DNA from: a virus
Strand: one strand, 5' to 3'
IMG/VR virus record: IMGVR_UViG_3300028030_000292
Span: 1-33,754 of that record
Length of the DNA stretch: 33,754 nucleotides
Position numbers and translations under genes: made by a program. Of the stretch, positions 24,747-31,968 are shown one piece after another (within the stretch, counting starts at the first letter, position 1; each line of letters begins with the position of its first letter). The notes under the pieces were generated by a model. It searched no databases and was not told the origin of the DNA. It saw only the letters and a program-made list of their open reading frames with translations.

Positions 24747-25237
24747 TAATCTTCCCTCCATGGTATGTTTAATTTCGCTTGGTGTAACCATTCTTCTCCT
24801 GTTTTTTCTTCGCCTAAGTATCCTCTTATCTTTCTCCAGCATTCCTCACATCTATAATTATTTGTAGGCTTACCACAATCGTGGCAGCGTCTACGATATA
24901 TTGTTTCTATTTGTATTTGTGGATGCAAAGAGTTTTTTTTGCTTTTGTTCCAGCGTTCTCTAAGGATTTTGTATTCTTGAGAACGTAAAAAAGCTATTTG
25001 TTGAGTAGAAATTTCTTTTTGAAATATTCGCCTAAATAAAAAAGACAGCCTTATCTTTAAAAATTTTGTGCCCTTAATGAATCTATAGGCAATTTCTCCG
25101 TTTTTGTATACAAACGGCTCTAATAAAATTGGATACCTGCCCCCATTTAAAGACATAACAACGCCTTGGGAATTTATTTTGTATTTATCCCCCAGGCCAT
25201 TATATTTAAGAGGCACAAAATCATCTTTGATTTTCAT
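24746..25237 (-). CDS. Zinc-ribbon protein with NUMOD4-like N-terminus, possible homing-endonuclease relative
   Basis: A 163-residue protein. Residues about 18-60 (DKYKINSQGVVMSLNGG, then PILLEPFVYKNGE) resemble the NUMOD4-like module found at the front of HNH homing endonucleases. Residues about 117-135 form a zinc ribbon (CHDCGKPTNNYRCEECW, two CxxC pairs). No HNH catalytic signature is visible, so nuclease activity is not supported. The middle is basic. It lies between two small genes and overlaps both. It could be an endonuclease remnant or a DNA-binding protein. Confidence 0.55.
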   Translation of the reverse strand: MKIKDDFVPLKYNGLGDKYKINSQGVVMSLNGGRYPILLEPFVYKNGEIAYRFIKGTKFLKIRLSFLFRRIFQKEISTQQIAFLRSQEYKILRERWNKSKKNSLHPQIQIETIYRRRCHDCGKPTNNYRCEECWRKIRGYLGEEKTGEEWLHQAKLNIPWRED

Positions 25238-25367
25238 TTTTTACCTCCCATGATTTTTGGTAGATTAATCTTCCACACTTAGGACAACAATAGCCCTCAG
25301 CCTTAAATCCCTTTATATTCTCAAATAAAAATTCATACATTTTTATTTTGCATTTTTTACACAACAT
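25221..25367 (-). CDS. Small zinc-ribbon protein
   Basis: A 48-residue protein with two CxxC knuckles, CKKC (residues 3-6) and CPKC (28-31, preceded by another Cys), as in small Zn-ribbon proteins. AGGAG lies eight bases before the ATG. It overlaps the metallo-beta-lactamase-fold gene by 11 bases upstream and the next gene by 17 downstream, typical of the packed operon. Function unknown; such ribbons often bind nucleic acid or proteins. Confidence 0.6.
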   Translation of the reverse strand: MLCKKCKIKMYEFLFENIKGFKAEGYCCPKCGRLIYQKSWEVKNENQR

Positions 25368-26085
25368 AGACTTCCACTCCTAATATTTTTTGGATTTCTT
25401 CTTTTATAATATCAGGATCTCCATTTACCTCTGAAATATGGGTCAAATAAACTTGTTCAAGGTTGGGAGAATGTTTCTGAAGTTCCTGAAGGAACTTTTT
25501 TGTATCCTCAAGGCTGGAGTGGTATTTTGTAATGCGTTTATATAAAGAAAGATTGATTTTACCTTTGTTGACGTTCTCTTCAATAATTGAGTCTATGTAA
25601 TTGCATTCAATTATAATGTGTGTTGGATCAAATTTTTCTAATTCTAAATATTCATTGCCAAGTTTTAAATCAACTAAATAAGCAATTATTACATCTTTAT
25701 AGTCTATAATAAAAGCAGTTGGTTCTTTAGCGTCATGTTTAACAGGTATTATTGTTAATAATAGAGGAGGCAATAAGTCTGAGGGCATTATGATTTTAGT
25801 GCGAGGGACAGAAAGATGATATGCGTAAATATCTTCTATATTTAAAGCCTTTTTAGTCCCTTGACTCATGTAAAAACGAATACGATATTTTAAAAATTCT
25901 TTTAAATATTTTGCATGGTCGCTATGTTCACAAACCAATACTCCAAAATCAATATTTTTTAACTCGTCTAAAAATTTTTTTGGGTTTACCCCACAATCTA
26001 ACATTATCTTTTTGTCACAAATCTCTACAATATGGCAGACACCTTTACTGGTGCTGCCAAAGGTTTTTAAATTAAATCTATCCAT
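25357..26085 (-). CDS. Metallo-beta-lactamase-fold hydrolase, YycJ/WalJ-like, altered metal motif
   Basis: A 242-residue protein with the family order GSTSKG (residues 10-15), LDCG (29-32), the metal motif as C52-E-H54-S-D56-H57, then H116, D138 (AYLVDL) and H215 (LTHIS). In the family the motif is HxHxDH; here the first His is Cys, while the other ligands look kept. Members include 5'-3' exonucleases and phosphodiesterases; the phage version could act on DNA, RNA or a cyclic nucleotide signal. A good ribosome site (GAGAGGT) precedes the start, which overlaps the preceding gene by eight bases. Confidence 0.78.
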   Translation of the reverse strand: MDRFNLKTFGSTSKGVCHIVEICDKKIMLDCGVNPKKFLDELKNIDFGVLVCEHSDHAKYLKEFLKYRIRFYMSQGTKKALNIEDIYAYHLSVPRTKIIMPSDLLPPLLLTIIPVKHDAKEPTAFIIDYKDVIIAYLVDLKLGNEYLELEKFDPTHIIIECNYIDSIIEENVNKGKINLSLYKRITKYHSSLEDTKKFLQELQKHSPNLEQVYLTHISEVNGDPDIIKEEIQKILGVEVYVV

Positions 26086-26293
26086 ATTTTACCTCTCTTT
26101 TAATTTTATGTCCACAGTAAGGACAATAATTAAAAATCCATCCTTCTATTGGTAAAGGTTCGCCTTCATAATATAGACGATAATAAGTTCGGCCTATTAC
26201 GTCATCGCCTGCAAGGCCGACTCCAACTACACAAAGCTCGCATTTCTCTGTGTTTGTTGGGTAAATAAGGGGGTCGTTTGGCCAGATACTCAT
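26078..26293 (-). CDS. Small zinc-binding protein
   Basis: A 71-residue protein with CELC (about residues 18-21) and CPYCGHKI (about 57-64), two CxxC pairs that probably form one zinc ribbon around a beta-rich middle (GRTYYRLYYEGEPLPIEGW). The start at 26293 is chosen because GGAGG lies five bases before it, although a frame from 26305 exists. It begins three bases after the stop of the broken DUF1653 gene and overlaps the metallo-beta-lactamase-fold gene. Many phages carry such Lar-like or restriction-related small ribbons; no certain family. Confidence 0.65.
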   Translation of the reverse strand: MSIWPNDPLIYPTNTEKCELCVVGVGLAGDDVIGRTYYRLYYEGEPLPIEGWIFNYCPYCGHKIKREVKYG

Positions 26294-26295
26294 AA

Positions 26296-26535
26296 TTACC
26301 TCCATGTGTTTTCATAATCTCCAACATAAGTAAATCTTTGTATATTACCATCTTTCTTTCCTAAGAACATCTTTAATGGGCGAGCCCAACGAATTTTAGG
26401 GGAACCTACTGATTCCAGTTCTGTATATATTACCAAATCTTCTTCTGTCTCTGTGTGTTTAGCTATATCAAGAACTACATATTAATTCCCTTTAAAATGC
26501 TGATAAATACCAAAAATTTTTACGTCTTGTTTCAT
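26296..26535 (-). pseudogene. DUF1653 protein with one in-frame stop
   Basis: Reading from the ATG at 26535, which has a strong AAAGGAGG site, the frame gives FGIYQHFKGN, then TAA at codon 18 (26482-26484), then YVVLDIAKHTETEEDLVIY, ARPLKMF and RFTYVGDYENTW to the stop at 26296. This is the DUF1653 family, whose core reads YrHFKGxxY.V...AkhtETxExlVvY...RPl.MF; the stop replaces the residue after KGN, where Glu, Lys or Leu is usual. GAA to TAA is the simplest change. The rest of the frame is clean, so the damage is recent, is read through, or is a sequence error. About 79 residues if intact. Confidence 0.85.
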
Positions 26536-26550
26536 ATTGCCCTCCTTTAA

Positions 26551-26567
26551 GCCCCCACACTGGGGGC
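26551..26567 (-). other. Strong intercistronic RNA hairpin
   Basis: GCCCCCA-GTG-TGGGGGC, a perfect 7-bp stem with a 3-base loop, lies between the recT stop and the ribosome site of the DUF1653 gene. No T-run follows on either strand, so it is not a standard terminator; it may stabilise the end of the recT message or act as a pause or processing site. Confidence 0.6.
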
Positions 26568-26572
26568 AAGTT

Positions 26573-27349
26573 TTAAAAGTCTGGTTCTTCTGGTAAATCT
26601 TCTCCTTCTGCTCCTATGACATGCTCTTCTTTTTTTTCATATTCTATTTCTAGCTCTGGAGACGCATCTGAAACAACCTTTTCTTCCTCTTCTTCAGCTA
26701 AGGCCTTAATCATTTCTATTGATTTTGGAGCATAAACCTTTAGCAATTTAGATAAGACTGTTTTCATTGCCATGGTATCAAAGTCTGTCTTCCATGGTGA
26801 GAAGTCGGACCCATAAGATTGAGAGAACCTTTTAGCGTGGTCCTCAACCTTTTCCTTTGTCCAATATTCAAACTTCTCAAATCCGTTAATCAGCTTGAAA
26901 TAGGCGAAATATCCAATTGGCTTAAAGCTTGTTGGCTCTCCTTCAATACGTGCCTCTCCTGAAATTTTGTCTATTATAACTTTTTCGCCTTCATATACAA
27001 CACCAGCGTTTATGGTCTTAAATTGGCCTGTGCGAATGGCTAGCTGGATTAATCCTTTGTAACCAATTTGAAACTGAGGTTTTAATTGTCCCTTGATTTT
27101 TCTCGGGACTATGTAAGCCATTCCTAAATCCTGAGTTAATGGCAGGTCCAAGATTGCAGACTTCAAAGCACATTTTACCAAGTCTTGTGGCTGGCAGCCT
27201 TGTAAATTTATATTGGTGGTTGCCAGCTCTATGAGAGCAGCCATAAAACTATTATGTTTTTCTCCCGCTGCCCTTTTAAACTCCTCTTGAACACTTGGCA
27301 TAGCCAAGACTTTTTTAAGGTTTTGTGGTGTTGCTGGTAAGTTTGACAT
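26573..27349 (-). CDS. recT: RecT-family single-strand annealing protein
   Basis: A 258-residue recombinase that anneals complementary single strands at phage DNA ends. Family marks include LATTNINLQGCQPQDLVKCA (about residues 42-61), LDLPLTQDLGMAYIVPR with FQIGYKGLIQLAIRTGQFK (about 74-111), and WTKEKVEDHAKRFSQSYG followed by DTMAMKTVLSKLLKVYAPKS (about 160-200). The acidic C-terminus (EEEEEKVVSD, then EGEDLPEEPDF) is usual and may bind SSB or other partners. A clear AAGGAGG precedes it. It probably works with the SbcC-like ATPase, VRR-NUC nuclease and SSB encoded nearby. Confidence 0.92.
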   Translation of the reverse strand: MSNLPATPQNLKKVLAMPSVQEEFKRAAGEKHNSFMAALIELATTNINLQGCQPQDLVKCALKSAILDLPLTQDLGMAYIVPRKIKGQLKPQFQIGYKGLIQLAIRTGQFKTINAGVVYEGEKVIIDKISGEARIEGEPTSFKPIGYFAYFKLINGFEKFEYWTKEKVEDHAKRFSQSYGSDFSPWKTDFDTMAMKTVLSKLLKVYAPKSIEMIKALAEEEEEKVVSDASPELEIEYEKKEEHVIGAEGEDLPEEPDF

Positions 27350-27350
27350 G

Positions 27351-27370
27351 TTAATCCTCCTTTTGGTTTA
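27351..27370. repeat. 20-bp direct repeat, copy 1
   Basis: TTAATCCTCCTTTTGGTTTA occurs exactly here and at 27692-27711. On the coding strand it holds the final codons (NQKED), the stop and the AAGGAGG site for the next gene. Copies lie 341 bp apart, flanking one gene. Confidence 0.9.
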
Positions 27371-27689
27371 GTGGAAATACATATCTCCAAGACTGTATAT
27401 CTCTATCTCTATTTTCAACAGTGTAAGAGCTTTTACCATTAGTAAAACAGTAAGCTGTTCCATTTTTTACGTGTGAAAAATGGCGATATACCCAATCGGC
27501 ATCCCACCTGTCTTTTACCAACACCACATCATCAACTTCTAGGTCTTCCAAGTTTATCTTTTTTACTAAAAGTGTTTCTAGTAATTTTTTTAAACATTCT
27601 TCGGCCGTTGCTACTCCTTCTATTTCTTCTGCTGTAAGGAGTGTTTTTAATAAATCCTTAATTCTCAATTCTAAGATTTCTGTATTCAT
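27351..27689 (-). CDS. Unknown early protein
   Basis: A 112-residue protein with an acidic helical first half (KDLLKTLLTAEEIEGVATAE, residues 12-31) and a second half rich in aromatics and strands (DVVLVKDRWDADWVYRHFSH, then AYCFTNGKSSYT and WRYVFPLNQKED). The second half looks like a small barrel found in assorted phage proteins, without a named function. The last six residues LNQKED and the following ribosome-site sequence are identical to the end of the next gene upstream (see repeat). Confidence 0.65.
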   Translation of the reverse strand: MNTEILELRIKDLLKTLLTAEEIEGVATAEECLKKLLETLLVKKINLEDLEVDDVVLVKDRWDADWVYRHFSHVKNGTAYCFTNGKSSYTVENRDRDIQSWRYVFPLNQKED

Positions 27690-27691
27690 AA

Positions 27692-27711
27692 TTAATCCTC
27701 CTTTTGGTTTA
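27692..27711. repeat. 20-bp direct repeat, copy 2
   Basis: Exact second copy of the 20 bases at 27351-27370, again spanning the 3' end of a coding frame and the following ribosome site. It could be a cassette boundary used for recombination. Confidence 0.9.
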
Positions 27712-28105
27712 ATAATTTGTTTAAAATTTCTTTTTGTTTTTTAACCCACCTTTCATTTAGAATATTACATTTTGAATATTCGGTTTCATTAGGTTCTATA
27801 TTTTTAATTGTTTTTTCTATAAACAAGAAATTATCAAAATAAACATAAATATTTTTTGTGTTCTCAATAAAGTTTCTATATTTTTGAGACAAAAAATCTA
27901 TTTTAGAGTTTTTGTTTTCATTCCACTCTGGAGCATTCCAATTGATTATTTTAATGTTTTCTCCCCCACAATTTTTTATATGATAAGCCAAAAACTTAAA
28001 AAAGCGTATAATGTCAACGTGAATTTCATCAAAAACAACTTTATCAGTAAAAAACGACACAAACTTTTTGCATTTTTTACAAAATAAGCCGTACATCACA
28101 AACAT
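27692..28105 (-). CDS. Unknown early protein with N-terminal CxxC
   Basis: A 137-residue protein beginning MFVMYGLFCKKCKKFVSFF, with CKKC at about 9-12 and HIKNCGG near 42-48, possible zinc ligands. The remainder is helical, Asn/Lys-rich (SQKYRNFIENTKN, FIEKTIKNIEPNETEYSKCN) and ends LNQKED. AAAGGAG before the ATG at 28105 supports that start. No family recognised. Low complexity and AT-richness are higher than in its neighbours. Confidence 0.6.
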   Translation of the reverse strand: MFVMYGLFCKKCKKFVSFFTDKVVFDEIHVDIIRFFKFLAYHIKNCGGENIKIINWNAPEWNENKNSKIDFLSQKYRNFIENTKNIYVYFDNFLFIEKTIKNIEPNETEYSKCNILNERWVKKQKEILNKLLNQKED

Positions 28106-28123
28106 TCTATTCTCCTTTTATGT

Positions 28124-29950
28124 TTAAAAGAAAAATTTTTCTTGAACATCTTTAATTGTTAGCTTGCTGCCCTTAACTGCCCTTAAAAATATTACCTGGT
28201 TGTTAAAACAAACTTCCCAACTTGTGATAGACTCTGCGTTGTCTATCCAAATTGGGACATTAACCCCCAAATCTCTACTAAATGTTTGAGTAATGTCTAG
28301 GCCAGCATTTATTTTAGCCCCTGTATTTAAGTTTCTATAAGGGACTCCTTTAACCATGCATTCACAACATTCCTCAATGCCCCCATTCATGAGGGTCTTA
28401 AATAACTTCCACTCACAAATCTGAAACTTGGAGTTTATACTATCCTCAATCAACTCAACCTTTTTGACCATGAATTTCTCTAATTCAACAATCTCTTTTT
28501 CAACATCAATTAGCTGATTAGCAAGCTCTCTTTCTTTCTTTTGCAACTCTTCGATATTCTTTTGAATCTGCTCTTGCTGTTTGATTTGGGCAATTTGGGA
28601 TTCTAGGTTTGCAATTTCTTGGTCTAACTTTTGAATTTCAGCTTCATCTTTTTGCTGTTCAGTTTTTATTTTTTCTTTTTCTATTTGGGACTTTAGAAAT
28701 TTCTCTTCTTCCCGAAATTTAGCAAGTTTTCCCTCTGTTTCTTTCTTTTTTTCTGCTAATTCTACAATCTCATCTTTTGTTTTAATTATTGCAATTTCTA
28801 TTTTTTCTACTTTTTTCTCTAAATATTCTATTTCCTCTTTTCTTCTTTTGCCATCAGCATTAATCTGTTCCAGCTCCTCGGCCTTTTTCTTGTTGAAGTC
28901 GGCCAAGGCTGTTTTTTGTTTCCCAGGTGGAAGGGTTTGTCCACAGAAAGGACAAAGAGAGATGTCTTTTGCGGGTTTTCTGTTTCTAACTGTTTGCCAT
29001 AGTGTTTTAAGGCTTTTGATATTTTCTTTTTTAGTTTTTATTTGAGCATTAAGATCTGCAATTTCCAACTCAAAGTCTTTTAAAGTGTCTTTCTTTTTCT
29101 CTATATCTTTTTGTGTGGTTTCAAGCTGCCACTCAATTTCTCTCTTTTTACTAAGAAGGTTTAAAAGTTGACTCTCAAGCTTTTTTAATACCTCGTTCTC
29201 ACTCACAGAATTAGCTTTATTTCGTTTTTCTCTCAGTTCCGTGAGTTTTACATCAAGTTCATCAAGAGAAGGCATAATATCAAGCGATACGAGCTTCTGA
29301 AGCTCATCTATGCGTGCTGGCAAGGTTTTTAACTCGTCATTAATCTTTCTTTTTTGGCTGGTTAAAACTTTCTTGTATTCTTCAGGAGAGTATTTTTGGA
29401 AAGCTTTAGCGAGAGAAGGTTGGTTAAACCCTTGAGCAAGGTCTTTGTCAGGTTTAACGGTTATAAGTTCAAACAATTTTTTCCGTCTGTCTTGCCATCT
29501 AAGGCCTTCATTAAAATAGAGAGGATTTGATACGATTTTGAAGAGATCCTCAGGAAGGATGTTTTTAACTGCTTCCTGATATTCTTTCTGTTTTTTAGGG
29601 ATATCATTTATAAAATAAGATGTTGTGTGGCCTGTGAGGGTCTTCTCAGCCTCACCTCTTTTCTTGGTCCACTTTTCTTTCAGGGCCTTCTTAAAACTAT
29701 ATTCCTTGTCATCAATTTCCAACTGAGCCTCAACCTCAACCTCAACCCCTTGACTCCCAATGGGCTTCACCTCAAAATCAGTCTGCCCCTGGGAGTCTTT
29801 GTTGAAAAGCAGCCACAGGTAAGCGTCATATATACTTGTCTTACCTGTGCCATTTTCACCCTCAATTGTAGTGATGGGAGAAAAGTTGACGTTTAATTCT
29901 TTGATTCCTTTAAAATTTCTAATGTCCATTTTTTTTAGTTTTAATTCCAT
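28124..29950 (-). CDS. Rad50/SbcC-like ATPase with zinc hook
   Basis: A 608-residue SMC-type ATPase: an N-terminal ATPase half with Walker A GENGTGKTS (31-39), two long coiled coils around a CPFCG hook (CxxC near residue 335, the zinc-hook place), and a C-terminal half with LNTGAKINAGLDI in the signature-like position and VPIWIDNAES in place of Walker B (IDNAE rather than DE). It would hold or process DNA ends, usually with a separate nuclease; the VRR-NUC protein or an unidentified SbcD partner could serve. At 608 residues it is short, as in phage forms. GGAGG precedes the ATG. Confidence 0.85.
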   Translation of the reverse strand: MELKLKKMDIRNFKGIKELNVNFSPITTIEGENGTGKTSIYDAYLWLLFNKDSQGQTDFEVKPIGSQGVEVEVEAQLEIDDKEYSFKKALKEKWTKKRGEAEKTLTGHTTSYFINDIPKKQKEYQEAVKNILPEDLFKIVSNPLYFNEGLRWQDRRKKLFELITVKPDKDLAQGFNQPSLAKAFQKYSPEEYKKVLTSQKRKINDELKTLPARIDELQKLVSLDIMPSLDELDVKLTELREKRNKANSVSENEVLKKLESQLLNLLSKKREIEWQLETTQKDIEKKKDTLKDFELEIADLNAQIKTKKENIKSLKTLWQTVRNRKPAKDISLCPFCGQTLPPGKQKTALADFNKKKAEELEQINADGKRRKEEIEYLEKKVEKIEIAIIKTKDEIVELAEKKKETEGKLAKFREEEKFLKSQIEKEKIKTEQQKDEAEIQKLDQEIANLESQIAQIKQQEQIQKNIEELQKKERELANQLIDVEKEIVELEKFMVKKVELIEDSINSKFQICEWKLFKTLMNGGIEECCECMVKGVPYRNLNTGAKINAGLDITQTFSRDLGVNVPIWIDNAESITSWEVCFNNQVIFLRAVKGSKLTIKDVQEKFFF

Positions 29951-29975
29951 AATGTCCTCCTTTGTATTGTTTTTG

Positions 29976-30437
29976 TTATATGTTGTTAAAATTTTCTAAA
30001 GACCTTACTTTTTTTTGCTCATATAATCTCAGGAAGTCGTAGCACTTCCTCTTCAGAGCAACCCATAAATAGAGCTCAGGTTGCTCTTTTTTTGACAAAT
30101 CTAAAGAATATGCGAAATCCAGCAGATAGTCCTTCAGGGCGTCCTTGCAAGGAAAGGAACTTGCAGGCCCCTGAAAAATTTTTGTGATAAATTTATAAGG
30201 TAGGTCGGGAGAGATGTGGTTCCAGATAGGGTGAACCCTACCTTTTCTCTTATTTCCCACCCTCTCCCAATAAAAGGTGGGTTTTTTGGAGAGTCTGTAA
30301 GCAGTCCCTTTCGGGACGCCCAAAAACTCTCCAATTCTTCTAAATGACCATCCCTGCCTGCGCAAGGTTTGTACTTGCCAGGCAAAAACGAAAGATTTGT
30401 TTCTAAAAGCAAGAAAATTTAAAGCTGTTGCGTACAT
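29976..30437 (-). CDS. HTH DNA-binding protein, probable early regulator
   Basis: A 153-residue basic protein with a clear helix-turn-helix around residues 28-50 (QGWSFRRIGEFLGVPKGTAY). The C-terminal half is helical (KDALKDYLLDFAYSL, LYLWVALKRKCYDFLRLYEQ). The start at 30437 is chosen because AAGGAG lies before it; the longer frame from 30509 would run through the terminator hairpin. It is the first gene after that terminator, so it depends on readthrough or on an unseen promoter. It could regulate the divergent early region. Confidence 0.65.
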   Translation of the reverse strand: MYATALNFLAFRNKSFVFAWQVQTLRRQGWSFRRIGEFLGVPKGTAYRLSKKPTFYWERVGNKRKGRVHPIWNHISPDLPYKFITKIFQGPASSFPCKDALKDYLLDFAYSLDLSKKEQPELYLWVALKRKCYDFLRLYEQKKVRSLENFNNI

Positions 30438-30469
30438 AAAACTCTCCTTCTTAAATTTAAAAATTGCAC

Positions 30470-30525
30470 AAAAAAAAAGGGGACAGACCTCCAGTGTCAA
30501 TTTAGACAACTAGAAGCCTGCCCCC
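30470..30525 (-). terminator. Very strong Rho-independent terminator after the first early gene
   Basis: The hairpin at 30479-30525 (minus strand GGGGGCAGGCTTCTAGT ... ACTGGAGGTCTGTCCCC) pairs over about 20 positions with some G-U pairs and one bulged U, has a TAAATT loop, and is followed by nine Ts (30470-30478). It separates the first minus-strand gene from the rest of the operon. Confidence 0.93.
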
Positions 30526-30575
30526 TATAAAGAGGGGAGCTTAGGGCGTGGGCGTAAAGTTTAAAAGTTAAAAAA

Positions 30576-31112
30576 TTATTCTGAAACTTCTGCCAGGTCC
30601 TCTAACTCGCACTCGTCTGCGTTCTCGAACGCCTCTACCTTTCCGTCTGCGTGATAAAATTTGATCAGGACTGGCTCGGCGCCATAAAGACGCCCTGTCC
30701 TGGTTTCCTTCACTTTTAAAAAGCCTTCAGGAGACTCAACTAGGGCGTAGTAAGATACGCCCAAAGAGCCCGCCGGAGAACGATACTCCTGGAATTCAAA
30801 TACCTTGTCCTCTGAGACATTGGGGGATAATATTTCAAAATTGGAGTACCCCCTATACCCACACTTAGTCCCCACTTGAAATATCCACCCTTCGCCAGGG
30901 CGGAGAATAACAGTCTTATCGCTCTTGCCCTGGCTTAAACTGCCCTGACAAGGCAGTTCCAAATATGGCTGACCATTTTCGTCCTTCTGGACGAGAGAAT
31001 AATGCACCCACAACCGAAAACTACTGCGACCATGGGATTCAGAGCCAAAATCAACAAAATAAAATTTTTTTCCGTCAACTTCCTTGGTGAACAAAAAATA
31101 TTTATGAGACAT
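30576..31112 (-). CDS. First early gene; unknown, acidic-tailed protein (counter-defence candidate)
   Basis: A 178-residue protein of no recognised family. It looks beta-rich (KEVDGKKFYFVDFGSE, SSFRLWVHYSLVQ, KTVILRPGEGWIFQVG, VLIKFYHADGKVEAF) and ends in an acidic tail (ENADECELEDLAEVSE). The start at 31112 follows AGGAGGAG; an ATG at 31148 would run through that site. It is the first gene after the strong minus-strand promoter and is closed by the strongest terminator in the window, so it is a separate early unit. By hand count, three 60-base lines here hold 30, 33 and 26 G+C, above the roughly 20 of a late-gene line counted the same way, hinting at separate origin. Confidence 0.65.
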   Translation of the reverse strand: MSHKYFLFTKEVDGKKFYFVDFGSESHGRSSFRLWVHYSLVQKDENGQPYLELPCQGSLSQGKSDKTVILRPGEGWIFQVGTKCGYRGYSNFEILSPNVSEDKVFEFQEYRSPAGSLGVSYYALVESPEGFLKVKETRTGRLYGAEPVLIKFYHADGKVEAFENADECELEDLAEVSE

Positions 31113-31191
31113 AGTGCTCCTCCTTATGCCCCTGCCCAGGCTCCCCATGCTTCACTATAAAAACTTTCAAAGAACCAAAACTTGATTTCAG

Positions 31192-31219
31192 ATTCTACAA
31201 TAATTTTTTCTTTTGTCAA
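31192..31219 (-). promoter_or_regulatory. Early leftward sigma70-type promoter
   Basis: On the minus strand, a perfect TTGACA (-35, 31214-31219) and TAGAAT (-10, 31192-31197; one mismatch) are separated by 16 bp. This lies about 80 bases before the first minus-strand gene in an AT-rich divergent region. It is the best promoter match I see in the window. Confidence 0.8.
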
Positions 31220-31281
31220 CAAAAAAATTATAAGAAAATGTATTTTTTTATTTTTATTAACTAAATCAAGTATTTACAAAC

Positions 31282-31311
31282 TTGTCTAAATAAGAAAATA
31301 AAACTTACAAT
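31282..31311 (+). promoter_or_regulatory. Candidate rightward early promoter
   Basis: TTGTCT (31282-31287) and TACAAT (31306-31311) with an 18-bp spacer lie 28 bp before the ATG at 31340. The -10 is one off consensus, the -35 two off. It would drive the HTH-SSB-initiator operon, divergent from the leftward promoter. Confidence 0.5.
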
Positions 31312-31339
31312 AAAAGAAAAAAAATAAAGGGGGTAAAAA

Positions 31340-31564
31340 ATGAAAGACAAGCTAGTAGGAGTACAGGGAGTAAGAGATATTTTATTGGAGAAGGGCATGA
31401 AAATGTCGTATGGAAAGGCATATTACCTAATAAAATATCAACCAGATTTTCCCAAACCTGTAAAAGTACCAGGCTTTAAAAAGCCAAAGTGGAGAACTAA
31501 AGATGTAGAGAAGTGGATAGACAATTTTATTAAAAACTCAGGAGAAGGAGAAATAGATGAATAA
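31340..31564 (+). CDS. Small HTH/excisionase-like DNA-binding protein
   Basis: A 74-residue basic protein. VQGVRDILLEKGMKMSYGKAY (about residues 8-28) followed by KPVKVPGFKKPKWRTKDVEKW (about 39-59) is the winged-helix layout of MerR/AlpA/excisionase-like small DNA-binding proteins. AAGGGGG precedes the ATG. Its last eight bases overlap the SSB gene. As first gene of the rightward early operon it may control the divergent promoters; no integrase is present, so excision is not its likely role. Confidence 0.65.
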   Translation: MKDKLVGVQGVRDILLEKGMKMSYGKAYYLIKYQPDFPKPVKVPGFKKPKWRTKDVEKWIDNFIKNSGEGEIDE

Positions 31565-31934
31565 AGTACTACTAATCGGAAACATAGGTAAAGATCCAGA
31601 AATACGCTATACTCAGTCAGGTACGCCAGTTACTAACTTTTCTTTAGCGATAAACGAGAGTTATAAAGACAAAGATGGAGAGTGGCAACAAAACACAACC
31701 TGGCTAAATATAGTTGCCTGGGGTGAGGGAGTGGCAAAAAAGGGGCTACAAAAGGGGGATAAAGTCTTTATAGAAGGGAAGATCCAAATACAACAATACG
31801 AACATGAGGGGCATAAAAGACGTGCGACCAAGATAATTGCTTACAAAGTTATTCCCTTTGCAATCTACACTCAGCCGGGAGAAAATCAGGAAGGCGCAAT
31901 ATTCCAGGATGATGACGATGAGGCGCCGTTCTAA
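31557..31934 (+). CDS. ssb: Single-stranded DNA-binding protein
   Basis: A 125-residue SSB: OB-fold start MNKVLLIGNIGKDPEIRYTQ, then TPVTNFSLAINE, TTWLNIVAWGEGVAKKGLQK, VFIEGKIQIQ and a short linker to the acidic tip DDDDEAPF, the partner-binding tail of bacterial SSBs. Residues about 1-100 form the fold. It coats single-stranded DNA in phage replication and recombination and is a natural partner for RecT. GGAG precedes the ATG. Confidence 0.95.
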   Translation: MNKVLLIGNIGKDPEIRYTQSGTPVTNFSLAINESYKDKDGEWQQNTTWLNIVAWGEGVAKKGLQKGDKVFIEGKIQIQQYEHEGHKRRATKIIAYKVIPFAIYTQPGENQEGAIFQDDDDEAPF

Positions 31935-31968
31935 TTTGTGCACTTACCCACGGCAAGATGTGCTCAAG

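Noticed and set aside
30304-30317. GTCCC-GAAA-GGGAC hairpin with GNRA loop
   Set aside because: It is inside the HTH coding frame, only five base pairs, with no T-tract; could be chance.
30134-30412. Second minus-strand frame within the HTH gene
   Set aside because: No ribosome site and no recognisable domain; the HTH frame explains the region.
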